Source: Watersipora subatra (Eukaryota > Bryozoa > Gymnolaemata > Cheilostomatida > Watersiporidae). Taken from it: 64,000 bases of DNA. The DNA is taken from positions 67,600,672-67,664,671 of the forward strand of contig NC_088708.1 in NCBI RefSeq assembly GCF_963576615.1, read 5' to 3'. Under the pieces are notes generated by a model. That model had not been told where the DNA came from and did not search any database. It saw only the letters and a program-made list of their open reading frames with translations. The position numbers and the translations under genes were made by a program. Numbering within the stretch: the first letter of the stretch is position 1; the number at the start of each line of letters is the position of its first letter. Below, in pieces: positions 25,801-37,505 of this stretch.

Positions 25801-28800
25801 GGCAACGCCGGGCTATCAACTAGTACATTTATATACAAAGGTAAGAGTATGTTTTTTGTCCGTATGTCCAGTTAGAGGGATAAAGCTATAGGAACAGAAA
25901 AACTGCTTCGGACTGGAATTGATCTCAAAAACACCAGATTGCAAACAGGCGCACTAACCACTACACCATGCTGCCACCTTGCCATACTAGGGAATAATTA
26001 GCGCTAATACTAATGCTAGCACACTTGAAGATCATGGTTGCATGACAGAATCCTAGCCAGGGAAAGCTGACTGCGTCGCTCGGTGGTGGTGCACTTGATT
26101 TCACATCCGTGCATCTGCCGATTGCATGGTTTCAATTCCTGTGAGGTGCAATCTTCGTTCAACGCTCGGAAGGACAGTCACGGCTTTTATGGTAGCAAAT
26201 ATTTGGACTAGCTCCAGTTACTCGCATTCGCGCAATTCATGTATTCATGAGCTCATACAAATTCATAAGTTACTCGAAAACGTTTTTATTACTTGTGCAA
26301 CACTGGTAATATTCACCTAGTTTAGATGTTTAAAAATAATTTTGATGACACTTACATTTCAACAGCTTGGCTTATCTTAAATATTTATTTATCGTTTTGT
26401 TGTTCTAAAGGTGTGGTCTTTCTAAAACTGATGTTAGGTTAAGTGGCAACCCTTTGAGTGTCTCAAGTATCATCACCATGCTAAATTCTGCTGAATGTAC
26501 TTTGATCTTGTTCCTCAGCCCGCGTAAGTTTCAGAAACTTGATTTGTACATGAAGACCTTCGTTTCCTGTCAACAGATGATGCATAAGCCTCCCGAGGAA
26601 ACAGTCACATACATTTTTCAACAGCCGGTAGAAAGACAGCTTGTCTGTATAGATCCTCCTGATGTGTCTGTTCCGCCACCCCTCACCGTCGAACACGTAG
26701 GTGAGCCTGTTGTCCCTGACCCAGCCCCTGCCTCTCACCCACCTCCAGTTACACTCAACGAGTACGGGGAGCCAGTGGAGGTGGTGGAGATACTTCAGCC
26801 TAACCCACATCATGTGACTGCACTGCGTGGTCCTGTGCCACTTTCACACTCTGGTGTACACCTCGCCGGGGTCGGCACTTCCTCCTTTTCTAATGCTGTA
26901 CCCAGATACGCAAGCCTTCCACATAGTGCTGTTACTGAGAGTGCTGCTGTCGCTCCGAATCTTATGGATCTGGATGTGCACAACTCTCCTCGGCCTTTGC
27001 CACCTCCTCATCGCCCAGTTTCTTCTTTGCCCCCTATAGAGGTTGGTACCTGTTATTCCTTTTACCGCATAGACCAAATGGTAATATGAAATTGATTCGT
27101 TTAAAGATTGACTTGCAACAAAATTCACGTTACAGTTATTTGATACCAAAAGATTCACCGTCTTACTCTGTTGTGTTGTAGGTGCAAAGTATGTGGAAAT
27201 GTGATTACAAGCTCTTAAAAGCTCAAAAACGAACAGTTAATCGCAGTCGTCACAGAATCCCTTTCCAAAGCGGCTCAAATGGGACATAGATGAACACTAT
27301 CGCTTCTGTTTACACTTTCATGCAATCTCATTCGTCGAAATATTTTCACAAATATACTTCACGCATTCAATAAAACCATGTCTATCATCCTTGCGCGTCT
27401 ATTTCATCATCATTGTAATGCTGTCACTTTGAGCACTGATATCTCAGAACCTACCGTAAAAATTTGTTTAATTTTTTAACCTTATCTTAAAGAAGTATAT
27501 ATCATCCTCTGCTGAACACGACGAGCCTTTTGGTCACCTGTGATAGTCGAAAAATGCTGCAAAAATTGTTCGCGCCATTTGACAGGAAGTATGGGCCACA
27601 TGATCAGATTATGAATAACTGATTAGACCGGGCTGAAACGAAACTGTAAAGTAGCGCGCTTATATATTTGATACGGGTTTCCCGGTAGAACCGGAAATGT
27701 TTGTCATCAACTAGTACTACACAACGTTTTATATTGAGCTTTTTATTGGCCTTTCAATTCGCGTGATAACATAATGTCAAAATAATAACCATAATGTTTG
27801 AGAATGTCATCAAAATAAAGAGATTCCAAACTATGGCGTTTTTGTGATAGCTTCGATTAACTGTTCGTTTTGAGCTTTTAAGAGCTTGTAATCACATTTC
27901 CACATAATTTGCGCCGACAACACGGCAGAGTGAGATATAGTGAATCTTTCGTTACCAAATAGCTGTAATGTGAATTTTGTTGCATGTAAACCTTTATGTA
28001 TTTGTTTTTATAATAATGCGTTCTTCATCGGTGGCAATAGTCTTTCCAATTACTGAAGATCCCAATAGTAATAATTTAACATAAATACTAATAAACATTT
28101 CATGAGTGGTGTTTATAACAACAGTAGGTCAAGTTCCATGAAATTAATGCTATACTTGCACAACTTTGTGTAACATACTTGAGACTAACAACCATTAATT
28201 ATTCCACGCTGCCAGTTTTTATTTCTCACTTTGTCTTAGTAACTGCCATAAAAAGCCCTGAATCTTGTATTTGAAGTATTTAATGGTGGTATTGATGTTA
28301 AAAATAAATGTACAATTAATTACGCAATGTCTTGCTTTTCAGCAATTTAAAAAGAAAATAACATTTTTTGGAAAACCAGGTATGATAATCAATATAATCT
28401 GCAAAAAACTGATCGATATTTACACATACCGTAAAACCTGTAATTGAATCTATTTTTCAACCCTTTCTATGGTGGCTGTCCGTTAGAGGTGACGTTCAAA
28501 TAGAGGCTGGCAGTGTATTTATCAAATGGCTCATCAGATTTTCGGGAAGATAAATTTAGCCCTTTTACGGGTGAAGCGAATGTCGCCTATATTTTGCCCT
28601 CTATTTTTAGTGGATCCACATTAATTAAACCTTTTGGATGCAATAAATCTGCTAACTTACCTCCAACTTGTCAAAGATCACATAATAAATATGCATTGAG
28701 AAACTGAGAAATATCTCTACCAGGTGATATCTATTGCTTGCAAATAACCTATGATGATATTATAGCCTGTGTCCTGCTTTGCAATTTGATCGAGCTTTTA

Positions 28801-31763
28801 ATTTTTATTTCATTTTAAGTTTGAAGACATATTTTTATTTAATATCCATATTTACCAATGTTGCATAAAAGTTCATTGCACTCGTTGATATGTTTGCTAC
28901 AGTCTGCTGCCAAAACTAGCTTTTTATGCACACTAGAAGAGGAGTTACTAGGGTTGACAAATTGAAAGATCAGATTACTGCAATGTTGCTATCAAATAAT
29001 ATGCTGTGCGCAAATTTATAGGTTATATAAGGATAATCTATCAAATGCTACAAAGATATATTCATGAACAAGTGACATAAACGAACCATACTTATATTAC
29101 ATGCAGAAACAAAAATTAACGTTTTTTAAAAAAAAAATTTGTATCGTTTGATCGGATAGCTGCGTTTTGATTGTCGCTTTCGATGAAAATAACATCTGCT
29201 GAAATTAAATAATAATAATTTCAAACAATGTCTTCTCTTCTGACCTCAACTCTACTTCTGCACTGCATAACTAGTCGATATTAGCATCCAAACAATGTTT
29301 TGGCAGAGCAAGCCTTTTACGCAATGCATTTTTATATACATGTACTTCGAAGTATGACGACCACATTAAACAAGGAACTACTATTAGCCTAAGACAGTTA
29401 TTAATTATTTCTATGGTGTTGCTTTCAAAGTTTTAACAAAAAAAGCTAAATGCTTTGGAGTTAGACAACGAAAGAATTGATTGTTATTGATGTAATTGAT
29501 ATTCCTTGTTAATGTTTGTGGACACTTTTTTACTGATCACTTGATATTATGGGTTCATATAAATCAAAGATTATAGATCAAAGATTGTCATAGTGGCGTT
29601 CGAATAGCGGGTAGCGCTCTATTTTTCAACCCGTCTCTCATAGTGGCGGTCAAATAGAGGTGGCATTCAAATAGAGGTTCTATGGTATGTCTTGTTTTGC
29701 TGGTATAAAGAAATGCTTGAAGATTCACTTTTTCATGATAGGTAAACAGTCATACACGGTCAAGCCTTTACATAAGAAGTTAGTCAGTCGTTCGAAGATC
29801 TGCTTTCTACATTAAAACTGTTGTATGTGAGAGCCAATATTTCTACCAGAGTATACATACAGTTCAACCTTAGTTTTTGAATATCTTAGATCCCAAGAAA
29901 ATCGGAGTTTGAACAAACAATTTCATATTTTTTTACCTCAGATGTCAAACAAACAATTTGGAACTTGAATATCCCCAGAGAAGCTGAGGAAGCATGACAT
30001 GGACATGCATTATGTTTACTGTTCATATGTTTACTATGTATCTGTGTATGTTCATTCATTGGGGTTTGTGAAACATTGCCTGTATTTTGTGTTGTGGGTT
30101 TATTAGTGGATTCTATCTATTGCTACACATTATTTTTCATAAAAAACGTGAAAATGAGGCAGGGTTACAAATTGCAATACATTTCTCTGCCTAGCCGGAA
30201 CTTCTCATTATGACTTTACCAAGGTGCTATATACGTAGTTTATGGGTTAAAATAATGTAGAAATACTTGAAAAGTAGTTAAAACGCTTTAAAATAGATTA
30301 ACATCATTTACAATGTTAATAATGGAAAAAATTGTTTCAGAATTAAAAAAAAAATTTTGTTAAGCAGCCTTCTGGGACGGATTGTATTGGAAAGCCGAAA
30401 TCAAACTTTAAATCCAAGTTTAAAAACTAAATTACTTATTGACAAAACTAGATTAATAAAGTGACAATCCGTAACAAATGTGTTATTGTGACTGCACCTC
30501 AGTGGCACACAAACTGAAGTGCAGACTCGGCAATGTGTAGGGATGTGTAGAGACCTTGATAGATGAAGTTCTATGGTTTATTTTACTACGTTCAAATTTT
30601 ATTACCCTGTCATTTTTACTTACAAAACTAATACTTTGAAAATCTCAAAATTTTGAAAGTTATTTTGGGTGTAGTTGAATGTTTGTTGGAATCTCTTGTG
30701 ATATTGAAAAATTCATTTTCTGGCAATCTGAGTAGAAGTTTGACGAATTGATTTAACAATTGCTGTAAATATTGTGATCGATGAAAGCTAATTAGTTTGC
30801 CGTATTATCATGTCCATTATAGTTTACCCGTTCTAGTCTCTCATCTATTTGTGCGTAGCCTCCTCCTCACTTGGCTGACGCTTATCAAAGCAAGCGAGTG
30901 TATCCTGAGTATGGTCAGGCGAGTGAACACAGGCCACCATACATTGGCTCAAGGCACCACTATTCTTCCCGTTCCTCACCTCCTCCTGCTACACACGAAA
31001 CAGACGAAGGTGAGTCGTCGGCTTGTCTGGGGCCATAACAATACCGCCATACATTCTCTGTTTCATATTTACTAGATTGACGTTTTGCTCACGGTGAGTC
31101 ACTGCGCAATAAGTGTTTCACTTGATATTCGCATGTTGCGGAGCAATGTGGGCTCTTTGTTAAAGAAGATAGGGATTTCTATGTGTGAGGCCATAGCTGC
31201 GCATTCAAGACTGCTTAAATCGAAATAAGAATGACTGAATTGTTAAAAATGTTTAAAATGGAATAGCTTGAAACATCCCTTTTCTTGCACATCATCAAGC
31301 GGTGTTTCCATCAATTGCCAGCTTGAAACATCCCTTAAGAATTTGCTGGTAATAAAACTTGCCCAACCTGCGGACTTTCAGCGTTTCTTTCTTGCGAATT
31401 AAGCGCGTCATTGAAACAGTGTATAATTGCTCAATATTATTACGCTGTTTTGTTTTGGCAAAAAGGTAGTGGGAGTTTCCGATCTATGTTCCATTATTAT
31501 ATTAAGGAGTATTCACACTTGGTTTTCTAGTTTTCTACTAGATTGATGCAGTGTTGTCTGTTTTAGAGTGAATGTGCTGGGATGAATGGATTTAGAAGGT
31601 GTCGTTTACATTTGTTCAGAAGGTTGTATTCTTCATGAACAGCATGCATAACGTGTGTATTCTTTCTAGAGCTTACGTATGTGTTGCAGGTGGACCTCCT
31701 AGACACAAAAGAATGCACAGCCACCCTACAATAGGACATCCGCCACCTCCCCCACCTGTTTAA
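16831..31763 (+). CDS. KHDC4: KH domain-containing protein 4 (BLOM7-like splicing factor), complete
   Basis: This gene encodes a nuclear RNA-binding protein known in mammals as KHDC4/BLOM7, which associates with PRP19/CDC5L and affects splicing. Fifteen coding exons: 16831-16847, 17211-17382, 17867-17965, 18287-18369, 18476-18528, 18952-19181, 20068-20154, 20705-20829, 20929-20989, 22179-22302, 22987-23022, 23153-23757, 26577-27041, 30859-31009, 31690-31763. They total 2382 bases, 793 residues plus TAA, with consistent phases. The tiny first exon reads MAATL and joins to SNGDMKLQ. Residues about 20-55 hold the family's NALLVAQGKLKPSQ motif. KH1 spans about residues 70-157 (EVEINDAPI, RPLYLYIQAET, RAVQEINQII). 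KH2 spans about 226-312 (KMFIGLEHAPPSFDV, GSFLQHI, VTLRGRNSG). Residues 360-719 are proline-rich and low complexity, and the tail ends in GHPPPPPPV. Intron 4 has a GC donor (GCGAGT at 18370). The two largest introns are filled with mobile elements. Confidence 0.95.
18370..18475 (+). other. GC-AG intron of KHDC4
   Basis: The donor is CAG|GCGAGT and the acceptor TGCAG. Only this GC donor preserves the conserved reading NRDRPLYLY across the junction. The nearby GT (18374) would shift the frame. Confidence 0.8.
24151..24906. mobile_element. Pogo/Tc1-like non-autonomous element, copy 1
   Basis: The ends are CAGTCAAACATGGATAACTC and its exact complement, each flanked by TA. It is 756 bases with no transposase frame, although several GTTCGAGTTA-type subterminal repeats occur. 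The TA target and CAGT start fit the pogo/Tigger group. It lies in KHDC4 intron 12. A second copy is at 42098. Confidence 0.85.
24909..25823 (+). mobile_element. Helitron, non-autonomous, with tRNA-like segment
   Basis: It starts next to the TA that closes the pogo-like element and ends in the hairpin CGGGCAACGCCGGG plus CTAG at 25820-25823, followed by T. Near 25005-25065 the - strand carries TATAGCTCAGTGGTTA and GAGTTCAAAACC, like tRNA A and B boxes. Its 3' half matches the element at 4458-5381. No helicase gene is present. Confidence 0.75.
25824..26320 (+). mobile_element. Older Helitron copy, directly abutting the previous one
   Basis: It begins with an AT-rich start, then TTTTTTGTCCGTATGTCCAG, passes a tRNA-like segment (about 25930-25975), and ends in a worn hairpin (TTACTTGTGCAACACTGGTAA) with CTAG at 26317-26320. 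The order and spacing mirror the younger copy to its left. Confidence 0.55.
27099..27996. mobile_element. Long-inverted-repeat DNA element, family A copy 2
   Basis: The arms and overall plan match copy 1 at 1071-2002, with the same inner sequence (for example AAAAATGCTGCA and AGGAAGTATGGG). It is about 900 bases, begins 57 bases after KHDC4 exon 13, and has no coding capacity. Confidence 0.8.
28429..29685. mobile_element. TA-flanked inverted-repeat DNA element
   Basis: The left end CCGTAAAACCTGTAATTGAA and the right end (complement CCATAGAACCTCTATTTGAA) are inverted relatives flanked by TA. Inside both ends are repeats of TCAAATAGAGG and GTGGC-GTC. The pattern is that of pogo/Tigger-like non-autonomous elements. 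It is 1257 bases with no transposase frame, in KHDC4 intron 13. 29686-30858 of the same intron holds nothing I recognise. Confidence 0.65.
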
Positions 31764-32382
31764 GTTGTTTTCATTTGACTTTACAAAGTGTACATATGTT
31801 GTATATATATTTTTTATTATTTGATCCTTACTGCATTCGCTTGTAGTGTTAGTTATTATTTTCTTTCTATGCGACGCACGCGTTATAAGATGATATTTAT
31901 TGAAGAGTTATTGACATTGCTTGCAATAATAGACAAGAAACTGTTATTGTACTAATCAACCAAACAGATTATGTAATGCTTACATTTACTGTATATCACC
32001 CTCTATAGCTAAATAGAGAGCTGAAAGCTGTCTACACTAACAACCAAGCAGGGATAAAAAGCGTAAAGAGACGGTGTTCTACCACAGGACATAGCTTGTG
32101 ATTATAGCTAATAATAAGCAGATTGCAGTTATTTGAGATCACCATACTATGGACAAGTTTATAAATGGAGAAGGACGGGAGTGCAATGTAGCCATAGATA
32201 TAAACCTAGGTATATATATCTATGAATGTAGCGTAAAAGAAGAGTTTAGTGAGCAACCAATGAGTGGATGGAATCGGTTTCTAATTATCCAAAACCAGCT
32301 GGGACTATTGCCGGTAGCGAAGGTAGACCATGACTGTCTCCCTTTTCAGGCCTTGGAGCAGCAAAAAATGGCACTCCTATTT
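31764..32382. other. Convergent 3' region between KHDC4 and WDR54
   Basis: The 619 bases between the two stop codons must hold both 3' UTRs. On the - strand AATAAA occurs at 31896-31901 and 31813-31818, either of which could serve WDR54; the second lies only 50 bases past the KHDC4 stop. I saw no AATAAA on the + strand here, so KHDC4 may use a variant signal and its transcript may run into WDR54. Confidence 0.45.
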
Positions 32383-35300
32383 TTAGGATTGGTGGTATGT
32401 AAAGATTTGGGTACTGTCGTATGCAGTCACGGCGAATGACTTGCCATCATTGTCTGTGAATTGAGCTCCTGTCAACTGGTGATCATTGATTTTGTCTGAG
32501 TAAACGTGACTAACCTGCAAGAGAGGACGTGAAGTCGAACAGGTGACATTTGAATAGGATTGTAATAATGCATAATGAACATCCTGCTAGGCCATGTCAT
32601 ACGAAATCGAGCGATTATCCAGTAAAAGGTTAGACAGGACTAGTCTAATGACATTCATTACTCACCTCTACGCTTTCTCCTGCCTTCATCTGCCATACTC
32701 TGACATAGCTGTCTTCACTCGCTGACAGACACTAAAGTAGATTTCTAAATGCTTCAATGTGTTACCTTTTTTAAAACAATATAAAGCAAGCAAAAAATTA
32801 CAAATTCCAATTGCATGTTCGCAGTGAAGGCATGAAATGCCAGCTAAAATAATACTTGAACCTGTATGGGAAGAAAGATTTGAACGATGATAAGATTATA
32901 CATACGAGGCCAGTTCCTTGTGCAATGTGTAGAGCATTGATAGCTCTAGCGTGGGCTCCAATATCTCCCAGTAGCCTGCCATCGCTCAAATGATATATTC
33001 TGATTTCCCCATTTCCAAACCTGCATTATATTGCTCCGGTGTTAAAAAGTCAAACTAGTGATATCGGTAATTGCTCAGCTATTAAAAGAGAAACGTTAGT
33101 GATGGAATACAACCAGCGAAATCTATTAATTATCTGCTAGAAAAACCTTTCTGTCATTATTCTTTCTGCCAGTTCTGTCTTTATTTGAAGAAAATGTGTT
33201 AAAGATTTGGAAAGGTAACTGAGTTTTTGAAATAATACCATTGGTTCGCAATAGTAACTTATATTTGCACAAAACTTCAGCCTAAAATGAAGAAACAGCT
33301 GAACATTTGCACAATATGTTTGATCAAGGACATTAGCATAGCGTGACCAATAGCGGCTACTGATCAAACACAGCAAGTCTGGCACTGCTGTCACGTGCAT
33401 TAGCTTTGCCTCTGTAATGCTGCGTATATTACAAGTAGACCTACCCTGCCACTATAATGTTTTGCCAGATGTCGAGGCAGTTGCAAGGGAACCCTTCACC
33501 TAGCAGCTGCTTCACAACTCTAAAGGAAGTGCCATCCATGTGCTTGCGAATTATGATCACGCCACTTTCATCAGCGCTCACCAGATTGTCTCCCCTTGCC
33601 ACTACACAAGTCACCGAGTTTTCATGACCTATAAACAGAACGAAATAAAATTGTGCTAAAACAAAGGTTTATAAACTTATTCATTTCTACAAGCAGACTG
33701 TATCATGTTCCTTATGTAGTCTGGGGACCAGTACAAAAGATATTGATTATGCTTATGAACATTTTAGCTGGTGAGCCGGGTCTCAGTGTGAACAGATCTA
33801 CTCGTATCAATAATTGCAACAACTGCGCACACTGAGAAATTAAAAAACGGAGAATCATTAACACTGCATACCGAAATGACTAAACAAGCACAAAGGCAAT
33901 TTTATTGATTGAAGGTCAATGAACCATCAAGGTTTCTTTTCAAGATGAGATGAGCACACAGCTGGTGTGTGTACAGAACCTCGCTGCTTACCTCCGATAT
34001 ATTCCTCGAAGATGATATCATCTCCTTTGGCCGGAACAGTAAAAGAAAGTAGTTGCCCAGAACTCGTTCCTAAAAGCAAACACGAAGTATGCCAAAACAC
34101 TAACAAAGCTCTCTGGCTTTATCCTTTGCATTGAAATTCTTCTGTCGCGACACATCGCAATTGTTAATTGAGCCAATCATATGTTGCTGAAAGACCTTTT
34201 TAAACACCACAGTTAAATGATCTGAAGTGCTAATAAACCAATTCACATACACGTAGTTGCCAACAGAACTAGTCAAATACAGTAGTAGCAAAAACTAATA
34301 CATTTAACTAAGAAGAAAGCATTACTCACGCAAACTTAGGTAAAAAACATATCAACAAACATGAGGTTGTTACATTATTCATGTTAAGACAACATCTAAA
34401 ACTGAATGCCGAACAAAAGAACACACGCTTGCAAGTGCAGCATACATGTATGTTAATTATAACACATGATTAAATCGCATTACGTGCAACGATGTTTTAT
34501 CTGACATATCGCTACGCAGACCCAACATTAATGTTGAAAGAGTTTAACATATATTTTAAAACATGTTGAGCGTAGAACGGCGGTGCTCTGCTACATGTCA
34601 ACAATGTTTTGAGCTGAACGGTATCCAGTGCGCAAATCTTTTGGGACCGATATTAAAAACCTACTATCCAATGAAAGGGCTTCTGTAGATCATGGACACC
34701 CGCAGTACAGTTGGTGAACATAATATGTATGAAGAGGCAATAAAGCAAAATGTCGTCGCAACTTTTGTAGCCAGCAGGGTAAAAAGTTAGTAATTTTAAG
34801 ACGAATTTTCTATATTTATAGGCATCATAACATCTCTTTCTCACCAACAGACTTTTAGAGGCAGCGATGGTTTTAGACTTTGGTTAAATGTTGCCTATGT
34901 TGCCATACAGAAGCTTTTGCTCATAAAACATTGAGGTTAATTGGCTGAGCTACAAATCTCCATATTAATGCTTAATTTTAAATTATGTCGGTGCTTTCTG
35001 GTGTTCATTCTAGTGCACAGGTCTTTAATCATCAACTCATGAAACCTACATAAACATTGCACAGCCTTACCAACACATATGGTGTTGCTGCCGATGCTGG
35101 TAATGCCTCGCGTGAACAGGATGGAGTCCCCTTTTTCACCACTCCCAAAGCCATGCCAGAACAGAAGAGCTGAGCCATCACCGCTGTACATCTTTATGTT
35201 ACAAACATCAACATAATTTCGCTAAATCCAATTCTTCAGAATTAATCTTAACAAATGAGCAGAATTTCCTAACACAAAAGGTCCTAAAAAGTTTATGATT

Positions 35301-37505
35301 TTACATTAAAATCATAAAATAATTCCATCTTCTTACCTTAATTCCTTTTTGGGTAGCTAAAACTAGTATTTTCCGACCGGCCACTTCTACCCAATCAGCC
35401 TAAAATAAAAATAATTTTAATTTATACTAAAGGAGGACTACTGCTAGGAATAAAGAGTTATGCAGGAACTTATAACATTCTTACAGAGACAATGCTGAGA
35501 TCAATCTCTAAGTGTTCTTTTTATAAACCTGCTGGCTATATTTTAATATTTATATTACTGGTTCGTTTAATACTGCAGCAGAAAACTTTATACCACTGTC
35601 TCAAGCAAGCAATATAGTAAAGCTATTAGAACATACAGCCAATTTTTTATATTTAAGAGAAAAAGCTAAAACCTAGTATTTGAAGTGTTTTTATTATTAA
35701 AAGCATTAAGTTCGATGGGAGGTATCTGCTAAAAAGATCATGCCTTTGTCGATTAGAGTCAATTACAAAAAATTGAAATGTATTTTCCTTCTAAAAAACA
35801 TGATTTCTCTATTATGATAGGCCTTCTTAAAATACTTTCTTTTCAATGAACTTGATCCCAACTCACCGAACATATGACAGTGAAAATACCTAGCTATATC
35901 CACACTTCGCTATAGCAATTTTGTAACATCATAATGACTGGCCAACTAGCCAAGCTTGTAAGCCTGTTTTGATTGCGCAAAAACATGATCAATGTTTTTA
36001 TAAACCGCTACCTTGAAGTAATTTACATTATTGAGTATGCTGAGTTAAAGGTGGTACATCCTTATATCCAGTAACAACTTTGGTAAGATTAAACGCTTCA
36101 CACATTACATTATCTTAAAATTTCTAAACATTTTACACACGATAAAAATTTTCTGAAAAATAATTTATCTTAAAATAAGCAAGCAAATGAATGCTTACAG
36201 ATAAAAATGCCCCACTTTACAACATAAAATTACATGTATGATAATTAATCCAAAGACTGAAGTAAACAGTACATTGTATAGGCTTTTAAGAATGAATCTG
36301 TGATAGTCAAATTCTATTATAACAAAACTTGCATAAGAACCAACCTTTGAAAAATATTAACTTTTTGTTTTTGCGAATCAATTTGATCCCATGTCATGTT
36401 CTTGTCATGTCATGTTTGTGTTTTTCCCTAACCTAAGCTATCACAGTACTTTACCTGCCTCACTGCTCATTCAATACTTCACAATAACTGCCCTAAATAT
36501 CTCAGCTATAGCTGTCAAACCATAAACCATGGTCACAAAACCAGGACCAGATTTAAATTAACTAGTGCCATAAACCACAACAAACTCAACAGTAACCTGC
36601 TGAATTCATTTAATAACCTCTGCACTCATTTAAGAACTCTTCCTCTGCAATCTTTTAAAACATAACTCAAACTACACCTACTATCCTCTGACCAATAATA
36701 CCATTCACCATATAGCCTTACCTATTTTAACATTTATATATTACACGTTGTTTTAATAACTAGAAATTTGTTGTCATAGATATGTATAACTATTTTCACA
36801 GAGCTTTTATTTGTCCACTTTTTGTTTAAGCAATACTTATATCAATCCTCAAGCTTGCGTTTTACATATTTTATGCATTCAGTTCCAACATTATTATATT
36901 AGCTAGACTATTCACTAGTTTTTTAGTTTAGACTATAGTTTCTTTGCGTTTTTTTGGTTGTACACTGCTTTTTAGTTAGTTTACTTGCTGTGGTACCTTG
37001 TAGAAAACATATTGTAAAATATGACTATTGATTACCACAATAAAGATTGCTCATATATATACATATGTTAAACAACTAAAATGCTCTATCATTTTTACGG
37101 CCATTGCTTGTAGACGAAATTAGAAGGTCCATGTCAACTTGATGAAACAAAAAATCGTTGACCAATCAACTTTAAAATAATCGGCTCAATATAGGCTATA
37201 ACAAAATATCTGTTTAAGAGCCAAGCAAGATACAGCATTTTTTTTACATCAGATATAACGCTTACCTGCATAATTAATATGTAGGCCAGCTGTTGGTTAG
37301 CCGTAGGTATTTTACAGACAACGGGTCTATGAAGATAGCCATCACCGTTTCCAGAACTTCCCTCTGACAGCATTAAATTCGCAGCAGATTTGTGGATATA
37401 TACAATGTCAGCACCACCAGTAGCGGCATTTAGATTAACTGCCAAATTATTAGGCAACATTGACGCACTTGCACTAGCTACCATTTGTTTATTCGGCAAA
37501 AACAT
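32383..37505 (-). CDS. WDR54: WD repeat-containing protein 54, complete
   Basis: This gene encodes a WD-repeat beta-propeller protein; the mammalian orthologue has been linked to EGF-receptor signalling and endocytosis. Eight exons in coding order: 37505-37266, 35399-35337, 35191-35071, 34069-33992, 33628-33445, 33020-32906, 32731-32666, 32514-32383. Phases agree and give 332 residues, close to the 334 I recall for the human protein. Landmarks shared with human WDR54 are NNLAV near residue 20, a WHGFGSG stretch, ICVG, TVPAKGDDI, a NGEIRIYHLSDGRLL blade, AHARAINALHIA, SEDSYVRVWQM and the C-terminal GKSFAVTAYD. The start was chosen at the only ATG giving the conserved N-terminus; no upstream exon is needed. 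The gene is tail to tail with KHDC4. Intron 1 contains a degenerate LINE tail. A 5' UTR exon cannot be excluded. Confidence 0.93.
36380..37070 (+). mobile_element. Degenerate LINE 3' remnant
   Basis: In the + strand a broken reading resembles LINE polyprotein C-termini (TLPLQSFKT, LKLHLLSSD). It is followed by about 350 bases ending near an AATAAA at 37040. It is much decayed. It lies in WDR54 intron 1, opposite to the gene. Confidence 0.4.

Noticed and set aside
26481-27158. Two long - strand frames opposite KHDC4 exon 13
   Set aside because: They are antisense shadows; the + strand exon is supported by splice phase and protein context.
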